A stretch of DNA of 64,000 nt from Brachynemurus nebulosus (GCA_035578155.1 JAPWDM010000008.1:7185847-7249846), one strand, 5' to 3'. Counted from the stretch's first letter, positions 35,224-45,523 are shown. Numbers and translations: made by a program. Notes: generated by a model not told the origin, from the letters alone.

Positions 35224-35300
35224 CGGTTCAAAATACACGGCAGGGCGCTTCAAAGTTTTCGAAATCCTAGGCTACTATACGTATAGATTATTATTTAAAT

Positions 35301-35341
<41 letters not shown>

Positions 35342-35642
35342 CAAGAGTACTGTTTGTCATTGTCATGGTTTTGATAATTTTCATATTACAAGTGTCATCA
35401 TTTTTTGAGTGCTTTTGATATTTTTCTTATTAAAAAGTTCTATAAAACGATAAACGATAAGTGTGACTGGATGTATTTCATTAGATGTATAAGTTTTCTA
35501 TGGATTGATTTGAATATATTGCTAATAAGATCATACTATGTACATTTTTTGTAAGAAAAAACATTTAAATAATAATCTATAGGTATATATAGCAGTATAG
35601 GACTTCGAAAACTTGAAGCGCCCTGCCAGGTATTTTGAACCG
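35224..35642. mobile_element. MITE with ~80-bp inverted repeats and a poly-T core
   Basis: The left arm cggttcaaaatacacggcag continuing to 35302, and the right arm from about 35563 to 35642, are inverted, sharing gcagggcgcttcaa and tagattattatttaaatg. A run of 38 T at 35302-35339 sits at the inner edge of the left arm. No coding sequence. Confidence 0.75.
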
Positions 35643-36080
35643 AGACTGACGAGGCACTTATTTTTTTTTAGTGTAATATTGTTTAAACTTTCATTTGGTA
35701 AAAGTTTTATGTGGGTCGGAATTGGTGACGTTCGTGGCCAAAAAAAAATTCAATTAAAAATCTGTGCCACCGCGTTACCGCCGGCAGCGTCGAGGCAGAC
35801 GTACATTACTTTGTTCTACTTGATGAATAGAAAATTTTGAAATTAATTCCAAGGTGGGACGGAATGGGTGAGTTCGAGGTCAACATTTTTTTCTTTCAAA
35901 AAATTATACAATCTAAATGTGCCCACTAAAGTGAGGCCACGGTTGCGGTTTTGTTTTGGCAATAGTTGTTAGTATTTAAAAAAATAAATTTCAAACGTAC
36001 CGCTTATCGGGGCACATTCTTACAGTCGCCTCCCGGACTATAATAATTATGCAAAATTATTTACTTTAAAAACTATAGTA
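35643..36080. other. Gap without supported gene
   Basis: Slightly more GC than its surroundings. The frame at 35613-35840 overlaps the MITE arm and has no domain. Confidence 0.4.
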
Positions 36081-36310
36081 GGGTAAAAGCCCCCTTTGTG
36101 GAACGGTATCTAATTATGAACATTTACATATTAATGAAGTTATTTCTGAAAGAAACGTCTGATAACAAAAATTATTATTAATAGAATGATTGTTTTTCAA
36201 TTTAAATTCACCTCGCATTTAAAGTTTCCTTACTTAATTAACGAAATAAATATGTAAATGTCAAAACTGTTCCAGTATTAGATACCGTTCCACAAAGGGG
36301 GCTTTTACCC
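36081..36310. mobile_element. TA-flanked MITE with perfect 34-35 bp inverted repeats
   Basis: Ends gggtaaaagccccctttgtg and its complement extend through gaacggtatctaat without mismatch. TA lies outside both ends (36079-36080 and 36311-36312). 230 bp, so probably recent. Confidence 0.8.
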
Positions 36311-36312
36311 TA

Positions 36313-36789
36313 ACTAATTTTTAAATTTGTGATCTACTTATTCTGAAAATAATTTTCTGATTTTAAATTCAAATTAATTTCCATGGTTATGTTAGCTAAT
36401 CGGAATATAAGTAGCGACCCTAGTGGCGCCAGCATAGATAAACCGATAATACGCTCTAATAAATTATATAGATAAGACACTTCAATATAAATTTGATTTT
36501 TAAAAAAAATGTATCGATTATAAGGCCCCCTCAAGGTCCAGGTACATAAATAAAATGAATTATTTTAAAGTAATAGCAATAGTTGGCGTTGTTGTGTTAA
36601 AAATTGTTGTTTTAGTTAAAATCAGTTTTCAATATTTTCAGTCATTTTTGTCGTTTTTGTCTTTATCAGTGTTGTCTAGTGTCATTCTATTTTTTATCAT
36701 TATCAACATGCTACCAACTTAAATTATTAGGAATTAAATTGTCAAAATTGTGGAAACAATTGAATTTTCGAAAAATAAATAAAAATAAA
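36313..36789. other. 5' flank of B3 with a repeat piece
   Basis: 36385-36420 (aagtagcgaccctagtggcg) resembles 3285-3320 of another MITE. 36560-36789 is the presumed promoter and leader of B3 and does not share the conserved flank of the other B genes. Confidence 0.45.
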
Positions 36790-37728
36790 ATGGAAAATAA
36801 CGGTTCTACAATTACGGAAACATTTACTGTTAAAATAAAAGAAGAGGAAAATTTACAAAATGAAGACAACTCATTTTCAAATACAACAAAAACGGAATTG
36901 TTTGATTCTTTGTATAATGAAAATGAAATCAAATTAGAATTAAAAGAAAGTAATAATAGTGATGATTTAATAAATTTGAAAAGTTTACATACAGAAATTA
37001 AATTAGAAGATGACGAAGAGGATATGTTAACGGAAAACAGCCATTTATTTGGTGAACCGTCAGAAATATCTAACGCACAGAGTGTAGCTGAGCACACACA
37101 TCAAACAATACATACAGGAAAAAAACAGTTCAAATGTAACACATGTTTTAAAATATTTTCTACGTCGGGTAATTTAAAAACTCATGAAAGAACACACACA
37201 GGAGAGAAACCATTCAAATGTAATGTATGCTTTAAAACATTTTCTTGGTCAGGTAATTTAAAAGCACATGAAAGAACACACACAGGAGAGAAACCATTCA
37301 AATGTAATGTATGCTTTAAAACATTTTCTCAGTCAAGTATTTTGAAAAGACATCAACAAATACATACAGGGGAAAAACTATTCAAATGTGATATATGTTT
37401 TAAAACATTTTCTCGGTCAGGTATTTTGAAGGATCATAAAAGAACACATACAGGAGAGAAACCATTCAAATGTAACACATGTTTTAAAACATTTCCTCGA
37501 TCACATCATTTAAAAGCACATGAAAGAACACATACAGGAGAGAAACCATTTAAATGTGAAACATGTTTTAAAACATTTTCTGATCCATCTGCTTTACGGA
37601 GACATAAAATAATACATACCGCAGAGAAATCATTCAAATGTGATATATGTTTTAAAACATTTACTCAGTTGGCCACTTTGAAGACACACATCAAAAGATT
37701 GCATGTTTTAAAAAAAATAAATAAATAA
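36790..37728 (+). CDS. ZNF gene B3 (single coding exon, 7 C2H2 fingers)
   Basis: Family B zinc-finger protein of 312 residues, and the most diverged B member. Start ATG at 36790 (MENNGSTITETFTV), matching the conserved B start; a longer upstream frame is open but not conserved. The leader (residues 1 to about 110) keeps the family pattern: [14 protein letters not shown], then an IKLELKE segment, then HTEIKLEDDEED, with IKEE and IKLE sumoylation-type motifs. A finger-like remnant HTHQTIHTGKKQ precedes seven intact fingers; the last has a His-x4-His spacing. It lies on the plus strand, unlike the other B genes, and lacks their conserved 5' flank, so it represents a separate, older duplication. 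Probable nuclear DNA-binding regulator. Confidence 0.93.
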   Translation: MENNGSTITETFTVKIKEEENLQNEDNSFSNTTKTELFDSLYNENEIKLELKESNNSDDLINLKSLHTEIKLEDDEEDMLTENSHLFGEPSEISNAQSVAEHTHQTIHTGKKQFKCNTCFKIFSTSGNLKTHERTHTGEKPFKCNVCFKTFSWSGNLKAHERTHTGEKPFKCNVCFKTFSQSSILKRHQQIHTGEKLFKCDICFKTFSRSGILKDHKRTHTGEKPFKCNTCFKTFPRSHHLKAHERTHTGEKPFKCETCFKTFSDPSALRRHKIIHTAEKSFKCDICFKTFTQLATLKTHIKRLHVLKKINK

Positions 37729-37946
37729 TCACTAGAATATAATAATAAAATAATAATTGGATGAAAAGTGGATGTATACATTTGCCAGCCGTCCCGAATT
37801 TTTCGTCACGTCCTGTTTCTGAAGAAAATTCAAGCCGTCTCGCCAAGAGCTCTCGCGAAACGTGTGGTGTTCGGGAAGTCAACGGAATTGAAAATTTCCA
37901 TTTCAGAGATGCTTATTGATTGTTAATATTAAATAGTATTTAAATT

Positions 37947-38209
37947 GAATAAATTCAAATTTTAGCGACAGCCTGCATAAAATTGTTAAAACAAAAATTT
38001 AAAATAAAAAGAAAATTGTTCTACATGTTTCAATCATTTGAATGATCATCTTCAGGAAAATCAATAACTCAGTTGTCAAACCACTGAGTTATTGATTTTC
38101 CTGAAGATGATCATTCAAATGATTGAAACATGTAGAACAATTTTCTTTTTATTTTAAATTTTTGTTTTAACAATTTTATGCAGGCTATCGCTAAAATTTG
38201 AATTTATTC
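37947..38209. mobile_element. Near-perfect 263-bp palindrome
   Basis: Arms 37947-38073 and 38083-38209 are reverse complements over about 127 bp with one visible mismatch (agcgaCagcc versus agcgaTagcc) and a spacer of only 9 nt (tgtcaaacc). This would extrude or transcribe as a long hairpin. It may be a fold-back transposon or a hairpin RNA locus; no terminal duplication is clear. Confidence 0.92.
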
Positions 38210-38239
38210 ATTTTACCTGCAGTTGGATTCTGATAATTT

Positions 38240-39050
38240 ATTTAAATAGTATTTGCTGATTTTTCGATAATTTTGTATTTGTTTCGTTTAAGTAATTTCA
38301 TTTTGTTTTTATTAATTCGGTAGATTTGTAATTCTCTGGAAATGATAAATATTGTGATAATTTAAGATATAGTATTCGAATGTTTACTTTGTGAAAATCT
38401 GTATTAAGAAAAATAAATCGTTTACTTTGTTACTTTTCATTCACTGATATTAAAATATATTATGTACCATACAGTAGATGGAGTACACTTTATTTATTTT
38501 TGAAGAAAAATCGACATATTTGTTAACACCTTTTATAACCTACTCAGGGTCGGTGGTAATGAATATTTTTTTTAATTTTCATGTGATTTTTATTGTAATT
38601 TGAGACTATTTATCAATGAACTACTAGAAACCAACTAATATCAGAAAAGTGTAGCTTCCTTGGAGCTCTTTGTAGGCCTGTCACAGCTTAGGTGGTTCAG
38701 ACGTCCGCACACCTTGGTTCGGTTCGGACATTGATTGTTGCAACAATGTAATACATGAATACGTAGCGCTTAGAGTACATACATATTACACCAGACCCAT
38801 TGTCGAGATTGTATGTATTATGTATGCGATGTATGATGGATATACCGATATACGTATCATCTCCGTCCGGCTACCGAGCTCACACACACGAACATGAACT
38901 ATACCACACATACAGACACAAACTCTAAATATGTATATAACCATAGAAGCTCCTCCCATTTTTGTGACGTAAAATTTTGGTGACAAGCGGGATATTAACT
39001 ATTATACAGTAGTTTGGCTCCTTGATATTGATCAACATATTATGAATATT
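38240..39050. other. Gap with degenerate repeats
   Basis: 38880-39025 is a relative of 33400-33545. 38700-38880 is CA/TA-rich. No gene was found on either strand. Confidence 0.5.
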
Positions 39051-39054
39051 AAGG

Positions 39055-39652
39055 AATCTACACATTCTCGCCGAGGTTGGACGAGATTCCTCGCTGAGGT
39101 TGGCTCAGGCATATAAATAAAGCGGGTTCTACACGATGCTACGAACGTTCCTTCCAACGTTCGATCGAACGTTTGAGGCAATTAAGTTCGATAGTTGATG
39201 CGACGAATGTATCTGCTACACGGTGAATCGAATGTTTGATCCAATACGAATGATGATGTGTTGGTGCTCAGTGGACAACGCTGTTATCTGTCTGATGTTA
39301 TCTCTAATGTTATACACTGATGTTGTCTCTCTTCACATGAACGAGTCGTGCGCAACCAACGAACGCAACCAACATTGACCTTCAAACGTTCGAAGCATCC
39401 CTTTGACTCGGTGCAAGAATACCGACATCGAACGGGACATGACCAAATGCGAACGTTTGACGCTCGACATTGGACACTCGTAGGTTCGAACAACGGCTAC
39501 ACGACGCTATGAACCATCCAACGTCGAATGTTGGAAGGTGTTCGTAGCATCGTGTAGCAGCGGCTTAACATTAAAACACCAACCGCCAGGCACAACGAAA
39601 TGACCCTCTATATTCCCGATTCGTCCAACCTCTGCGAGAATGTGGAAACGGC
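39055..39652. mobile_element. Two nested inverted-repeat elements with CGAACGTT motifs
   Basis: Outer ends share acacattctcg followed by aggttggacga, inverted at 39622-39645. Inner ends share ttctacacgatgctacgaac, inverted at about 39543-39562. The inner arms repeat the palindromic word AACGTT or CGAACG. The inner terminal block also occurs alone at 60664-60686. The open frame 39284-39493 is a motif artefact. Confidence 0.65.
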
Positions 39653-40055
39653 TTTAAACGTGCGTATTATGAATTATCTCATTTTGTAAATAAACAGTAA
39701 CGGTTTTAATGTAATTAAAACATTGCCGTTGCTTTTAACACAATATATTTAATATATTTTTCTTATAATTGTGATTTCTATATATAAAAACATAAACAAT
39801 TAATTAATTATTTTTAATATCTGTTCTATTTGATTCAATAATCAACTCCTTAAACATGCTGTTCGACTATTTTATCAGTTAATTTTTTGAATATTATTAA
39901 CTGTCTACTAAATCATTGTATTTTTTAACGGTGCTTAAAGAATATTATAAATTACTATAAACTCAAAACAAAGATTCCTCAAATTAATCGATTATTTACA
40001 ATTTATAACTGTTTTGTAAAAAGATTACGTTTTGGTTTATAGTTTTGCACCACTA
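39653..40055. other. AT-rich gap
   Basis: No gene or repeat recognised before the left inverted repeat at 40056. Confidence 0.5.
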
Positions 40056-40167
40056 ATTCGCCACGGGAACTGATTCTAGTGTCGTCTGGTGGTTAAAAAT
40101 AAAAGCTATCTATGACAAGTCGTATTTATTATACATGGCCTGTGACAATTGTTTACTGTGATTTGTA

Positions 40168-40471
40168 ATGATGAGTGAAATAAATAAAAAGAATTTACTT
40201 AAATTATGTAATGTACCACAATGTAAAAAAAGACTTCATAAATTTCCCAGTGATGAAAAATCAAATAAAAAATGGTTAAAAGCATTAAAAATGCAGTATG
40301 CTATCAAGAATGCGAATCTGTCATCGACACTTTTTAAAATCTGATTTGTTTCCTACTAGTAATTATTTTTATAGATTTAAATGTACTCGAAAAGAATATT
40401 TACCTTTCTATGTATACAATATTTTATTCTATATTTGTATTAATTATAATAAAGGAAGTACCTTGGATTAA
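40168..40471 (+). pseudogene. THAP-domain fragment (frameshifted)
   Basis: Starting at the ATG at 40168, 46 nt inside the left inverted repeat, the frame reads MMSEINKKNLLKLCNVPQC and then KRLHKFPSDEKSNKKWLKAL. This has the THAP layout: C-x4-C, HKFP, then a W-x-x-A-L segment. The third and fourth zinc ligands (C-x2-H, within ICHRHF) are found only after a one-base shift near 40315; without it the frame ends at 40342. The spacing between ligand pairs is about 32 residues, slightly short for THAP. After the shift the frame runs to 40471. THAP domains bind DNA through a C2CH zinc module. This is a damaged copy, unless the shift hides an intron or error. Confidence 0.65.
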
Positions 40472-40611
40472 CATTTTGGAGCAGTTTACGTTCATCGTCA
40501 TCTAAATCTTTACAACTTTCATCATTATTGTCCTGAAATTGACAAATTTCAGTAAGAGGAATACCAGCAGCATATTCATCACATTTATTTTTTTTTATTA
40601 CTCATGCGGGA

Positions 40612-40690
40612 GAAGTACTAACTTGGCGCACACATTTCTGTACGCAAAATAGCTATTTGCCCACTGTACTCTTCCCGCATACTTTTTTGC
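40612..40690. repeat. Small hairpin with GCGGGAGAAGTAC arms
   Basis: atgcgggagaagtac at the left and gtactcttcccgcat at the right are inverted. It is internal to the 40056-41744 element. Confidence 0.6.
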
Positions 40691-40941
40691 GTGTGGAAAG
40701 TAACTTTGCACACGCAAATTGACAATAAAACACGCCAAATTTAATCAAAACACGCAAAGCCTCCTCTTAATTTTTCATTTAATAAATATTTCATAATTAT
40801 TTCTATAGAAACCATCAATAAAGTAATTTAAAAGATAATTAATTCAGAAAAAAAAGACGAACACTTAAAAATATTATTTTAAAAAGAAATAAAAATGTCA
40901 AAATAGTGATAATAATAGAAAAAAGTATGTGAAATTCGTAA

Positions 40942-41092
40942 TAAAAAATAGTATGTGCAACTCGTGCGGGATTGTCGATTGCCCCACTCAAGCGAATGAG
41001 CGCACTCACTACGTTCGTGCGCTCAACTTCGCTTTCGTGGGCAATCGACAATTTCCCGCACTTATTGCACAATATACTATTTTTTATATTTC
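40942..41092. mobile_element. Small MITE with GTGCGGGA(T)TTGTCGATTGCCC arms
   Basis: The arms from aaaaaatagtatgtgcaact inward and its inverse (to about 41092) are imperfect inverted repeats; the core is a GC-richer hairpin. It is nested in the larger element. Frames here on both strands are mirror images. Confidence 0.65.
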
Positions 41093-41269
41093 CCCCATTT
41101 TCTAACTCAGTCATATCATTGCTAGAAATAAATTTTAAAAGAAAGGATAGAAATGTAGGATTACGTTCAGTTTAGAAAGGATTTCATAATAACAATTAAA
41201 AAATTTGTATCATTATGGAGAAAAATTTTATCATTATTTAGCAGAAAAAAAGGAAACGAAAAATTAGTT

Positions 41270-41640
41270 TATGTAAGTACATATAAACAGAAAACAAGAG
41301 AACCAACCGATAAAGAAAAACTAATGCTGCAAAAATATGCTTGTATTTTCACCTCCACCCGCAATACAAGAACATTTTGCACATATATTTATCTCATTAC
41401 TGATAGGTTCTAGCATTTCAATTTGATGCACTTGTTCCACCTGAGACGATGATTGACAAAGAGCAGCTATTTGTATGCATTCCGAGCTTCTTGTTTCTTT
41501 CAAACCACATGCAATAATGTGGTTTGCTTTATAAACCTGTTCTCCTTCAAGTAAAGGTCTTTTAGAATTACCCAAATACTTAATAATATCATTGATATTT
41601 ATTTCAAATTGTTTATTATCAATTATGTTTAAAAAAAAGT
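41270..41640 (-). pseudogene. SWIM-like zinc-finger fragment (frameshifted)
   Basis: A minus-strand frame beginning near 41640 reads through NIIDNKQFEININDI and LGNSKRPLLEGEQVYKAN to CAKCSCIAGGGE and stops. In the next frame (shift of one near 41340) it continues YKHIFAALVFLYR. Together this is the SWIM-finger pattern C-x-C, spacer, C-x-H, with the third ligand changed from Cys to Tyr, followed by the usual hydrophobic helix. SWIM fingers occur in transposase-related and other DNA-associated proteins. The frame starts close to the right inverted repeat and faces the THAP fragment. Damaged; not expected to give a working protein. Confidence 0.55.
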
Positions 41641-41744
41641 TGGTTACGTTTGTACTTTCCTATTTTTTTTTTTAAATTGACTTGTCATAGAGAGATTATA
41701 TTTTTAACCACCAGATGACACTAGAATCAGTTCCCGTGGCGAAT

Positions 41745-42410
41745 ACATCTTTTTGACAAGAGTAAACACAAACATAAATAAAACTATACATTTACTAAAT
41801 TGTCATTTTATTAATAAATAAATAAATACAAACAAAATACATAATCTTGAAGTTAAATTTGTATATGCTCATTAATTTTACATAAAAGATGCCACTGAAA
41901 TGATGTGTCAATCTAACCTACATTTTAATTTTTACATAATTTTATTTTTTACAATATTTTTAAACTTTTTGTGGTTATTATCACATATTTTAAATAAAAA
42001 ACGAATCCCTTGTTTACGTAGAGTAATTCCTTTTTCGGTATTTCCTTTACTTTGTGTAATGCCAAAATTGGTATTTTTCCGCTTATTATGAACCTGTTTT
42101 TTGAATGAAAAATTTAGAAAAATTAACAAATTTTCGCTACAAATGATTGTAATTATTGATAAATACAATACTTACTTACCCAAATATTATATTTATGTAG
42201 TATTACGTTTATTGTTTTAAACTTAATTTTTTGTAGGACTTGATCTTATGTGCCCATTTGCACGTGTTTTAGTGTCTATTTCCTCTTTTGTTTTTTATTT
42301 TTTTGTGGCACATCAAAGGAATCTACGTATTCATTCTAACATATCATATTATATTATATCTTGTCTCTCTCTTAATAAATAGTCTCCTTCCATATTTTTC
42401 TACATCAATG
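41745..42410. other. Gap without supported gene
   Basis: AT-rich with mirror-image short frames at 41900-42168. No repeat or domain recognised. Confidence 0.45.
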
Positions 42411-42418
42411 ATTCACTG

Positions 42419-42729
42419 TAGAGTGCCTATAATAAATAGAGTGGTGACATGTGTGCTGAACGCTGATTGGTTCCGGCATTTTCTATCCGGCATTCCAATG
42501 TATTTTTGTAAAATACATTGGAAATAAATTAAATGTTAATAAAAACCATTTAGTTTAACTTAGAAAGAATAATTAAATTAAAAATTTTTATTTGTTCATT
42601 AATTCATAACTTGTTAACAATAATTATGCACTCAAAAATATTTACTGAAACATGTGAAAATTAATTTTGAAGCTTCCCGCTTGTGAAAATGGATGACATG
42701 TCACGACTCTATTTATTATAGGGACTCTA
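42419..42729. mobile_element. hAT-like MITE (TAGAGTGCCTATAA termini), copy 2, perfect 8-bp TSD
   Basis: Inverted ends tagagtgcctataataaata and tatttattatagggactcta. The duplication attcactg is perfect at 42411-42418 and 42730-42737. 311 bp, closely related to 21059-21389. It is inserted only a few bases from the site hit by another hAT in the paralogous block at 30846. Confidence 0.9.
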
Positions 42730-42737
42730 ATTCACTG

Positions 42738-42985
42738 GTACAAGTGCCGCCATCTGTGACATACTTTTCGATATACGATATAATTGTTAAGTATGTAATG
42801 TTTAATTTTACCAACATGGTTTAGTATAATTTATGTTTTGCAAATTGCTGAGGATGACATTTTCTGATGTAGGCAGCTTTGATTTTCTCTCCTCTTTTGT
42901 AACCTTATCTATTGTACTGGTCACTGACACTAAAGGTGCGGCATTTTGAGGCAAAAAAATTCTCTCTATGGTTAAAATAAAAGCG
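42738..42985 (-). other. 3' flank of B4
   Basis: Shared with 32911-33145 (a ghost copy), including ccttatctattgtact. It likely contains the 3' untranslated region of B4; no polyadenylation site is assigned. Confidence 0.45.
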
Positions 42986-44437
42986 TTAATTTAATGGTTT
43001 CTCTCTTGTATGTATTCTTTCATGTCGCTTTAAATGAGTGGAACGAGAAAAAGTTTTACAACATGTTTTACACTTGAATGGTTTGTCTCTTGTATGTACT
43101 TTTTCATGTCGTATCAAATTCCTTGATGTAGAAAATGCTTTAAGACATGTATTGCATTTGAATGGTTTTTGCCTTGTATGTATCCTTTCATGTAATTTAA
43201 AATAGCCCAACAGAGAAAATGTTTTCAAACATGTACCACATTTGTATGGTTTTTCTCCTGTATGTGTTCTTACATGTCTTTTTAAATCGCCTGACTGTAA
43301 AAATGTTTTAAAACATGTGTCACATTTGAATGGTTTTTCACCGGTATGTGTTCTTTCATGTCGCTTTAAGTCACTTGAGTTAGAAAATTTTTTTAAACAT
43401 GTGTCACATTTAAATGGCTTTTCACCGGTATGTATTTTTTTATGTCGTATCAAACTGCTCGACTGAGAAAATCTTTTAAAACATGTATTGCATTTGAATT
43501 GTTTTTCACTGGTATGTATTCTTTCATGTATTTTTAAATGTACCGGTTGAGAAAATTTTTTTAAACATGTGTCACATTTAAATGGCTTTTCACCGGTATG
43601 TATTTTTTTATGTCGTATCAAACTGCTCGACTGAGAAAATCTTTTAAAACATGTATTGCATTTGAATTGTTTTTCACCGGTATGTATTCTTTCATGTATT
43701 TTTAAATGTGCCGGTTGAGAAAATGTTTTCAAACATGTATTGCATTTGAATGGTTTCTCTTGTGTATGTATTCTTTTATGTGTTATCAAATTGCCCAACT
43801 GAGAAAATGTTTTAAAACATGTGTCACATTTGAATGGTTTTTCACCGGTATGTGTTCTTTCATGTCGCTTTAAGTCACTTGGGTTAGAAAATTTTTTTAA
43901 ACATGTGTCACATTTGAATGGTTTTTCACCGGTATGTGTTCTTTCATGTCGCTTTAAGTCACTTGGGTTAGAAAATTTTTTTAAACATGTGTCACATTTA
44001 AATGGTTTTTCACCGGTATGTATTTTTTTATGTCGTCTCAAAGTGCCCGACTGACAAAATGTTTTAAAACATGTATCACATTTGAATGATTTTTCACCTG
44101 TATGATGTATTCTTTCAAGTTTTTGTTCAGTGGCCCAATGTGTGTTAGATATTCCCGAATTTTCACAATTTTCGCCAGATAAATCACTATTCTCGGTTAA
44201 CACATCCTCTGTATCATCTTCTAATTTAATTTCGGTATGTAAACTTTCCAAATTTAATAAATCACCAGCACTGTTTGCTTCCAATTCCAATTTTATTTTA
44301 TCTTCAAAAGGTAACGGATCGGTTAGTTCTGTTTTTGTTGTATTTAAAAATGAATTGTCTGCATTCTGTAAATTTTCTTCCTCTTTTATTTGAACTGTAA
44401 ATGTATCAGTCACTGATGTAGGTGCTTCGATTTCCAT
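42986..44437 (-). CDS. ZNF gene B4 (single coding exon, 13 C2H2 fingers)
   Basis: Family B zinc-finger protein of 483 residues and the longest array here. The ATG at 44437 (MEIEAPTSVTDTFTV) is conserved with the other B genes. Here the frame is also open upstream to an in-frame ATG at 44611, so an N-terminal extension of 58 residues cannot be excluded, but paralogs do not keep it. The acidic leader carries [10 protein letters not shown] and HTEIKLEDD (sumoylation-type motifs). Thirteen fingers follow, all with zinc ligands. Fingers 2 and 3 (SNPSDLKRH) are nearly identical, and finger 6 recurs as finger 8 with a related finger between, showing recent 84- and 168-nt internal duplications. Probable nuclear DNA-binding regulator. 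Antisense frames (43242-44393 plus) are shadows. Confidence 0.93.
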   Translation of the reverse strand: MEIEAPTSVTDTFTVQIKEEENLQNADNSFLNTTKTELTDPLPFEDKIKLELEANSAGDLLNLESLHTEIKLEDDTEDVLTENSDLSGENCENSGISNTHWATEQKLERIHHTGEKSFKCDTCFKTFCQSGTLRRHKKIHTGEKPFKCDTCLKKFSNPSDLKRHERTHTGEKPFKCDTCLKKFSNPSDLKRHERTHTGEKPFKCDTCFKTFSQLGNLITHKRIHTQEKPFKCNTCLKTFSQPAHLKIHERIHTGEKQFKCNTCFKRFSQSSSLIRHKKIHTGEKPFKCDTCLKKFSQPVHLKIHERIHTSEKQFKCNTCFKRFSQSSSLIRHKKIHTGEKPFKCDTCLKKFSNSSDLKRHERTHTGEKPFKCDTCFKTFLQSGDLKRHVRTHTGEKPYKCGTCLKTFSLLGYFKLHERIHTRQKPFKCNTCLKAFSTSRNLIRHEKVHTRDKPFKCKTCCKTFSRSTHLKRHERIHTREKPLN

Positions 44438-44720
44438 TTTCGACGAAAATGTGTTCGAGGCCTCGAAGAAAAAAATGTCAAGTCGGTGACAGGAATTTTT
44501 GCACGCCAATTCTTTTTTAAGTGTTATGTTCATGAAAGGGGCGCAAAATTTCTTTAATACGAATTTAAAATTAAACTTTTCGTTGTAATTTTTTTTGTCT
44601 TTTTCATACACCTTTTTACTACTCTTAAAAAGCAGCTTTTGATTAATAGGAAAGAAATGCTTGAAATGCTATAATTTACGGAATTTACCAACCACGCTGA
44701 CAAAATTTCAACGTTCAGTC
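44438..44720 (-). promoter_or_regulatory. Conserved 5' flank of B4
   Basis: Shares the segments before the ATG (atttccattttcgacgaaaa on the plus strand), atgaaaggggcgcaaaattt and later blocks with the B1, B2 and B5 flanks. It is truncated by an inverted-repeat element at 44733. Confidence 0.5.
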
Positions 44721-44732
44721 AAGTCATCAAAA

Positions 44733-45523
44733 ATAATCGGCGTGTTTCCTCTGTGGGCGTGTTCATTGTTGAGTTTTTCTGCTCAAAGGGAGGTGCTAGC
44801 GCATGCGCAAGAACTTTTTTTTATGGAATATTATGGAGGGTAGAGGTCAGGAGGAGTATCTCTTATGGGACTTGAATCGAAAAAGTGGCCCCTGAATTTG
44901 ATGAAATAATAGTTCAATAAGTAACCAGAACGGCGCTGATAAGCAATCGGATTCGATTTGAACTTAGCAATTATAAGTGAAGTGAAGTATGCTAAAGGGA
45001 AATACTAACTGTTAAAAACAATAAAAATTGAATTAAATATAACAATTAAAACTGTTAAAAACAATAAAAACTGTTGTTTCAGTTTTAAAATTTTCAGCGC
45101 TTAATTTTAAATTTAAGAATTTTACTACACTAGCGTCATCTTAATTTCATCCACTTTTGGGGCCACTTTTTATATACCTTATTTCAGATACAATTGATCA
45201 TGAGTTTTCGTTAAAAAATTAAATAATTCTTATATTCGAAACAAATCAATCTTCTATTCTTTTCTAGAAGTAAACTGCAAATTTAAAATTTACATAAATG
45301 CAATAATAAAAGAGATAAAGCCAAGAAAACGGAAATTATTTAAATTCAAAGTGACGAAGCATGGTTAAATTTAACTGAAATGAACCATATATGGAGATAC
45401 TTCTCCTGATACTCTACCCTCCATATGGAATACACAAGTATTTTGTACTTCATAAAAATGTTCTTGCGCATGCGCTAACAGCTCACTTTGAGCAGAAAAA
45501 TTCAGCAACGAACACGCCGATTA
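44733..45523. mobile_element. Inverted-repeat element with TAATCGGCGTGTT termini
   Basis: The left arm 44733-44870 and right arm 45391-45523 are inverted, sharing gcgcatgcgcaagaac/complement and tggagggtagag-type blocks. The interior contains the dispersed repeat 45183-45390 that also lies at 4024-4230. No coding region. Confidence 0.7.

Larger units (their letters stand above)
40056..41744. mobile_element. Element with 66-bp inverted repeats carrying THAP and SWIM-like fragments
   Basis: 40056-40121 and 41679-41744 are inverted, sharing attcgccacgggaactgatt, tctggtggttaaaaat and ctatgacaagtc. Between them are a THAP-type zinc-finger coding fragment on plus (40168-40471), a SWIM-like coding fragment on minus (about 41270-41640) and two small hairpins (40612-40690 and 40949-41086). 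P-type transposases start with THAP domains, so a THAP-transposon origin is plausible; the SWIM part points to a different or composite protein. Both coding pieces are frameshifted, so the element is not autonomous. The target duplication is unclear. Confidence 0.65.

Noticed and set aside
35302..35339. Poly-T run as the tail of a retrotransposed gene
   Set aside because: It sits inside a MITE with inverted arms on both sides; no coding sequence or target duplication of a retrocopy is adjacent.
39284..39493. Minus-strand frame with many Cys and Arg codons
   Set aside because: Generated by the CGAACGTT-type motif array of an inverted-repeat element.
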